20,008 bases of DNA from Bacteroidales bacterium. GTDB taxonomy: Bacteria > Bacteroidota > Bacteroidia > Bacteroidales > JAADGE01. Location of the stretch: contig JALSMF010000141.1 of the NCBI GenBank assembly GCA_026987795.1, positions 1 through 20,008 on the forward strand, read 5' to 3'. Below the pieces are notes generated by a model. That model did not search any database and was not told where the DNA came from. It worked only from the letters and a program-made list of their open reading frames with translations. Positions within the stretch are counted from its first letter, which is position 1. The number at the start of each line of letters is the position of its first letter. The translations under genes and the position numbers were made by a program. Positions 15,883 to 20,008 of the stretch are shown here, in pieces.

Positions 15883-17037
15883 TTATTTGGATATTCGCTT
15901 CAAAGAACCGTATTCGGGGTAAAATTCTACGGTTATTTTATCTTTAAAAAGACTTGAAGGCAGTAAGTTTAACGAGCCGAATTGTGATATAAAAACGCTT
16001 GTTTTACAGAGTTCGTTTTTTTCTGAAACCAGTTTTATACTTGCCTTGTTCGGAATACGGTATACAATTCCTTTTATTTCTTTTTTATTTTCAAAAATTT
16101 CTTCAGGTGCTGTTTTATTGTTTATTATTTTCATTGTTACCGGCATTTCCGAAGTATCTTTAGTAATTCCTTTTTTTTCAGAAAAATAAAATAATGTTTT
16201 TTTAATACTGTCGCTGTTGTTCTCCGGAATATATTCAAATCTGTAAGTTTTTTTAGATTTTAATTCTTTTCCGGTAAACAGGCTCATATATTTTTTTTCA
16301 AGTTCCGAAAGCTCTTTAATCATAGTTTTTAAAGCATTTCCGTCAGGAAAATTATTGCCGTCGTTTTCTCCGGTTAAAAGTGCGTATCTGTCGTCTCTCA
16401 GGTTAAAAATAATATTTGCTGTTTCTTTTGCTTGTTTCGCTTTGCTTTTATAAACTTCTTTTTTCCGTATAACCGGAATTTTTATCATTACCGAATCTTT
16501 CAGAACTTCTTTATACAGAGTATCATATTGTATTTCTCTGACAGAATATAATGAAATATCGGCATAATCGGAGATGTTGGTTTTTGCATCGTTGTTTTTT
16601 TCGGAGTTTTGTCCGTTATTTACTTTTCCTGCCTGAATATCATTGAGATTAATTCCTGAAATAAAATTTTCTTTGCTTAAATTCAGAAGAAGAGGATTTA
16701 AGTTTCCGGATGCAACTATTCTGTATATTTGGGAAGAATCGAGTATCGGAGTTGTTGTTATTGAAATATCGGAAATGAAATATTTTGTTTCGTTTTTCAT
16801 TATCGCATTCTTAGTGTTGAAATACAAATGCGTAAAGTCAGAAAAAATACCTTTTTGCTTTACTTTTTTTGTTATCTCAATATCTGCGATAATTTTTGTT
16901 TTAGGAAGGGCATAAATAATACCGTTTTTTTTCTCTGTACTATCAGATATCTTTTCCGTATAGAAAGATGTTTTACAGGAGAATAATACGAAAAATAAGA
17001 AGAAACCGGTAAGTTTTACAATTTTAAAATGCTTCAT
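15883..17037 (-). CDS. DUF4831 family lipoprotein
   Basis: The product has 384 residues with a lipoprotein signal peptide: a hydrophobic stretch followed by the lipobox LFSC with Cys21. It should be anchored in a membrane by lipid, in Bacteroidota often the outer membrane. The body matches the DUF4831 pattern by memory: 'NGIIYALPKTKIIADIEI' near the N-terminus, 'REIQYDTLYKEV', 'NIIFNLRDDRYALLTGE', 'FPDGNALKTMIKELSELEKKYMSLFTGK' (continuous in the protein) and 'YFSEKKGI', then 'MPVTMKI'. No enzyme motif is seen and the family has no established role. An asparagine/lysine-rich stretch around residues 138-155 looks like a flexible linker. It begins eight bases after the stop of the MORN-repeat gene, so both are one operon, ended by the symmetric terminator after the tRNA. 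Confidence 0.8.
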   Translation of the reverse strand: MKHFKIVKLTGFFLFFVLFSCKTSFYTEKISDSTEKKNGIIYALPKTKIIADIEITKKVKQKGIFSDFTHLYFNTKNAIMKNETKYFISDISITTTPILDSSQIYRIVASGNLNPLLLNLSKENFISGINLNDIQAGKVNNGQNSEKNNDAKTNISDYADISLYSVREIQYDTLYKEVLKDSVMIKIPVIRKKEVYKSKAKQAKETANIIFNLRDDRYALLTGENDGNNFPDGNALKTMIKELSELEKKYMSLFTGKELKSKKTYRFEYIPENNSDSIKKTLFYFSEKKGITKDTSEMPVTMKIINNKTAPEEIFENKKEIKGIVYRIPNKASIKLVSEKNELCKTSVFISQFGSLNLLPSSLFKDKITVEFYPEYGSLKRISK

Positions 17038-17045
17038 AACCGAAA

Positions 17046-18278
17046 TTATTTGTTTATCGGATAATCATACGGATTATTTTTATAGTCTTCGGGGTCGGCA
17101 ATGTGTTTTCCTTTCTCAATATTTTTCTTATACTCTTCGCTTTCTCTTTTTTCAATTTCGTTTTCGTTAATATCACGTCCGTTTTTAAAAGTTATGGTAT
17201 CTGTTTTGCCGTTTTCGTCATAAAAAATCCATTTGCCGTCTTTTAGATCATTTTTATACTGTCCTTTTACTTCAATCTTTCCGTTTTTATAATACCTTAA
17301 CATCGGACCCTCCATTTTTCCGTTTTCTGTTCTTGCTTTCAGAAACACCTGTCCGTTTTTGTGATATTTAAGCCAAAGCCCGGTTTGAGTTCCGTTATCG
17401 TAAGTTTTTTTATCAAATATTTTTCCGTTGTCGTAAAAAATTATCTGATCGCCGTGCAAACTGTCATTTTTAAAATTCTCTTCTTTTACTTTTACGTTAT
17501 TATTGTAATAAATCCATCTTCCCGTTTTTTTCTTTCCGGCATATTTTCCTTCCGAAATTAAAGAGCCTTTTTCGTTATAAAATTTTGCATTTGCCGTATC
17601 TCCTTTTTCGTTATAAATAAGCAAAGCCGATAATTTTCCGTTTTCGTGATACCGCTTTAATTCTCCGACAGGTTTATCATTTTTAAAATAAGCTTCGTAA
17701 GCTGTATTTCCGTTCGGGTAAACTTTCATCCATTTGCCTTGTTTTTGCCCTTTGTCGTCCGTTTGATTAATTTTTCCTTCTTCTGTAAGCCTTACAATTT
17801 CAGCATCAGGTCTTGTTTTAAGGCTTTCATCTTTAAAAAGCTCTTTATATTGCTTTAAAGTATCATTGTAAATTTTTGCAAGGTAATCGAAATAAGGTTT
17901 ACTCAGTTTTTTATTAGCATCGTAATAATTTGCCGCATAGTTTTTGAGAATAATATGAAAAGTATCAAGTTCATTTTTGAATTTTTCATCATAAATTTTA
18001 CTGTCTTTTTTCTGTTTGCCTTTATAAAAATATTTTCCGGCAGATTTTACCGAAAAATTATCTTTCAAAATCTTATATTCCTGTAAATAAGATACGGCTG
18101 CATAGTAATAAGGTGCAGCATCTTTTCCGTTTTCTGAAATATACTCTTTTGCTTTTGAAATACACTTTTCATATTTTCCCTTTTCGTAAAATTTTTCAAT
18201 TTTTTCTAAATTTTTATTTTGAGAAAAAACAGTAAATGCCGAAAACAAAAATACTGAAATTAAAGCTGACGTTTTCAT
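17046..18278 (-). CDS. secreted MORN-repeat (YwqK-like) protein with TPR-like N-terminus
   Basis: The 410-residue protein opens with a signal peptide (MKTSALISVFLFSAFTVFSQ). Residues about 22-150 are helical with 'YEKGKYEKCISKAKEYI' and 'APYYYAAVSYLQEY', suggesting a TPR-like unit. Residues about 170-385 hold roughly eight MORN_2 repeats of about 23 residues, such as 'GKWMKVYPNGNTAYE', 'GRWIYYNNNVKVKEENF', 'GLWLKYHKNGQVFLKART' and 'DGKWIFYDENGKTD'. Such repeats form elongated beta-sheets that bind partners, and no catalytic site is evident. Databases often label this family 'YwqK antitoxin', but the signal peptide and the lipoprotein partner argue against a toxin-antitoxin role here. The next gene starts eight bases downstream. 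Confidence 0.85.
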   Translation of the reverse strand: MKTSALISVFLFSAFTVFSQNKNLEKIEKFYEKGKYEKCISKAKEYISENGKDAAPYYYAAVSYLQEYKILKDNFSVKSAGKYFYKGKQKKDSKIYDEKFKNELDTFHIILKNYAANYYDANKKLSKPYFDYLAKIYNDTLKQYKELFKDESLKTRPDAEIVRLTEEGKINQTDDKGQKQGKWMKVYPNGNTAYEAYFKNDKPVGELKRYHENGKLSALLIYNEKGDTANAKFYNEKGSLISEGKYAGKKKTGRWIYYNNNVKVKEENFKNDSLHGDQIIFYDNGKIFDKKTYDNGTQTGLWLKYHKNGQVFLKARTENGKMEGPMLRYYKNGKIEVKGQYKNDLKDGKWIFYDENGKTDTITFKNGRDINENEIEKRESEEYKKNIEKGKHIADPEDYKNNPYDYPINK

Positions 18279-18371
18279 ATTTGAGTTTTTATGAATGTTT
18301 TTTTAATTAATCTTTGCAAATTACAACTTTTAACATATTTTTAAGGTCAATAATAATACCGAAAATACCTG

Positions 18372-20008
18372 ATGAAGATTTTTTTTTTCACAATTTTAAT
18401 TTTTGCAAAAATATCTTTGTTTGCTCAGCACGAAGCGGACATTTGGTATTTCGGTAATTATGCGGGTTTAGATTTTAGTTCCGGAAGTCCGGAGCCTTTA
18501 ACAAACAGTCAGTTGAAGAATTATGAAGGTTGTGCAACTTTATCAGATTCGCTCGGCAATTTGCTTTTCTATACAAACGGAGTAACTGTTTGGAACAGAG
18601 AACATCAAATTATGCAAAATGGAACAGGTTTATCGGGAGATACATCTTCAACACAGTCGGCAATAATACTTCCGTTGCCGGGAAATGACAGTTTGTATTA
18701 TGTTTTTACAACCGATGAGCTTTCGGTAAATGCAAAAAACTTAATTACCGACGGATTGAACTATTCTGTAATAAATATCAATAATGATAACGGAAACGGA
18801 AGCGTAATTCAAAAAAATATCCACTTACTTGATTCTGCTACAGAAAAAATAACGGCAGTTAAGCATCAAAATAATAAAGATATTTGGATAATAGCACATG
18901 AATGGGGGAATAATAAATACTATGCATGGCTTTTAAGTGAAGCCGGATTAAGTAATACTCCCGTAATCACGGAAACAGGCACGCCGATAGGTAATGACCA
19001 GAGGTTATCAATCGGTTATATGAAAGCTTCACCTGACGGGACGAAGATAGTTACGGCAATATTGGGTCTTTCGAAATGGGAGATATTCAGTTTTGATAAT
19101 TCAACGGGTATTTTATCTGATAAAATTGAAATTTCGCTGCCGGGTTTGTGGTTAGCTTATGCTTGTGAATTTTCTCCTGATGCATCTAAACTGTATATTT
19201 GTTCTGCTGACTCGTTACTTCAGGCAGATATGAATGCCGGAACACAATCTGATATTCAAAACTCTCTGACAAAAATAGGCACTTTCAGTTCGCCCGGAGG
19301 AGCAATACAAAATGCGAATAACGGTAAGATTTATATTACAAATGACTTTGCCGATTCTTTAAGTGTTATAAATTACCCCGACAACTTACCTTTATTATGC
19401 GATTTCAGAAAAAATATTATTCCGCTTGACGGCAGAAAAGCTCGTTTAGGTTTGCCTAATTTTATGCAGTCGTATTTTGAGCCTGCATTTTTCTCGGTTA
19501 AAAATACTTGTTTCGGAGATTCTGCAGTTTTTAATATTAAAAATACGGTAAATATTGATTCTGTATTTTGGGATTTTAACGATACTGCAACAGGAAATGA
19601 TAACTTTTCAAATTTGATTAATCCGAGGCATCTTTTTTCACATACGGGAGTTTTTCGTGTTAAACTTATTGTTTGGTATAATAATATTGCAACGGAATAT
19701 TTTCAGAACATTAAAATAGTTGCACTGCCGCCTCTTAATCTCGGTAAGGACACTGTTATGTGCGATACTGATACTTACGTTATTTCCGCTTATTCTCCGC
19801 ATTATACATACCTTTGGAGTACTTCCTCCGAAGATTCGGCAATTACTGTTAATATTGACGGCTCATATTGGGTTAATATTGAAAATATTTATACGGGATG
19901 CAAAAATTCAGACACAATTAATATTGTTTTTTCCGAAACTCCGGAAATAAACCTCGGTGAAGACAAATCTTTTTGTGAAAATAAAAAATGTATTTTAAAT
20001 GCATATCA
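18372..20008 (+). CDS. large secreted PKD/Ig-like repeat protein, C-terminus cut by the window edge
   Basis: From ATG 18372 the frame stays open for 545 codons to the window end, so it is a real truncated gene rather than a short ORF. The signal peptide is MKIFFFTILIFAKISLFAQ. Residues about 20-370 open with 'ADIWYFGNYAGLDF' and contain 'GCATLSDSLGNLLFYTNG', 'AIILPLPGNDSLYYVFTT', 'YMKASPDGTKIV' and 'CEFSPDASKLYI', a repeated pattern suggesting a beta-propeller common at the start of Bacteroidota secreted proteins. Residues about 390-445 are a variant PKD domain ('FWDFNDTATGND', 'HLFSHTGVFRVKLIV'). Residues about 450-525 are an Ig-like unit beginning 'NLGKDTVMCDTDTY', and a second copy starts at about 528 ('NLGEDKSFCENKKC'). 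A T9SS sorting domain is expected beyond the edge but not visible. The nearest -7 candidate is AATCTTTG (18309-18316), one base off consensus. Confidence 0.88.
   Translation, partial: MKIFFFTILIFAKISLFAQHEADIWYFGNYAGLDFSSGSPEPLTNSQLKNYEGCATLSDSLGNLLFYTNGVTVWNREHQIMQNGTGLSGDTSSTQSAIILPLPGNDSLYYVFTTDELSVNAKNLITDGLNYSVININNDNGNGSVIQKNIHLLDSATEKITAVKHQNNKDIWIIAHEWGNNKYYAWLLSEAGLSNTPVITETGTPIGNDQRLSIGYMKASPDGTKIVTAILGLSKWEIFSFDNSTGILSDKIEISLPGLWLAYACEFSPDASKLYICSADSLLQADMNAGTQSDIQNSLTKIGTFSSPGGAIQNANNGKIYITNDFADSLSVINYPDNLPLLCDFRKNIIPLDGRKARLGLPNFMQSYFEPAFFSVKNTCFGDSAVFNIKNTVNIDSVFWDFNDTATGNDNFSNLINPRHLFSHTGVFRVKLIVWYNNIATEYFQNIKIVALPPLNLGKDTVMCDTDTYVISAYSPHYTYLWSTSSEDSAITVNIDGSYWVNIENIYTGCKNSDTINIVFSETPEINLGEDKSFCENKKCILNAY

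Noticed and set aside
17046..18278. Labelling the MORN-repeat protein as a toxin-antitoxin antitoxin (YwqK).
   Set aside because: It has a signal peptide, no toxin gene lies next to it, and its operon partner is a lipoprotein. The label reflects repeat similarity only.

Overview
The window looks like a chromosomal segment of a low-GC Bacteroidota bacterium, probably a fermenting and possibly marine or gut Bacteroidales-type organism. Four things point there: a type IX secretion (T9SS) type B C-terminal sorting domain on a SprB-repeat/PKD surface protein; lineage-typical families (putative porin of the Porin_10 type, DUF4831 lipoprotein, OmpA-like protein); almost no Shine-Dalgarno sequences; and several exact matches to the Bacteroidota -7 promoter element TAnnTTTG. 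No phage, insertion sequence, CRISPR array or rRNA is visible.

Layout. 1-367 (-): a DUF302 protein cut by the left edge. 529-1212 (+): a secreted OmpA-like protein. 1240-5799 (-): a 1519-residue adhesin-like protein with 13 SprB repeats, 4 PKD domains and a T9SS type B sorting domain. 5943-8674 (-): a two-gene unit, tryptophanase (tnaA) then a MATE exporter that starts two bases after the tnaA stop, preceded by a structured leader. 8894-12831 (-): a three-gene unit with phosphate butyryltransferase (ptb), a leucine-dehydrogenase-like protein lacking the catalytic lysine and aspartate, and a putative porin. 13046-14902 (+): a Uup-like ABC-F ATPase. 14968-15633 (+): family I inorganic pyrophosphatase. 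15730-15802 (+): tRNA-Lys(UUU) with a clear promoter and a symmetric terminator. 15883-18278 (-): a secreted MORN-repeat protein and a DUF4831 lipoprotein in one operon. 18372-20008 (+): a large secreted PKD/Ig-like protein cut by the right edge.

How the genes fit together. Tryptophanase would release indole, pyruvate and ammonia, and the coupled MATE protein may export indole or a related compound (inference). The ptb plus Leu-dehydrogenase-like pair resembles the ptb-bcd order of the Bacillus branched-chain keto-acid operon, but no butyrate kinase is present and the dehydrogenase has lost K80 and D115 (leucine dehydrogenase numbering), so it is unlikely to be an ordinary amino-acid dehydrogenase. 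The two large PKD proteins look like secreted or cell-surface cargo.

Most worth following up: the degenerate dehydrogenase next to ptb, the tnaA leader with competing hairpins, and the tnaA-MATE coupling with a UUG start. No large unknown defence or mobile system is evident.
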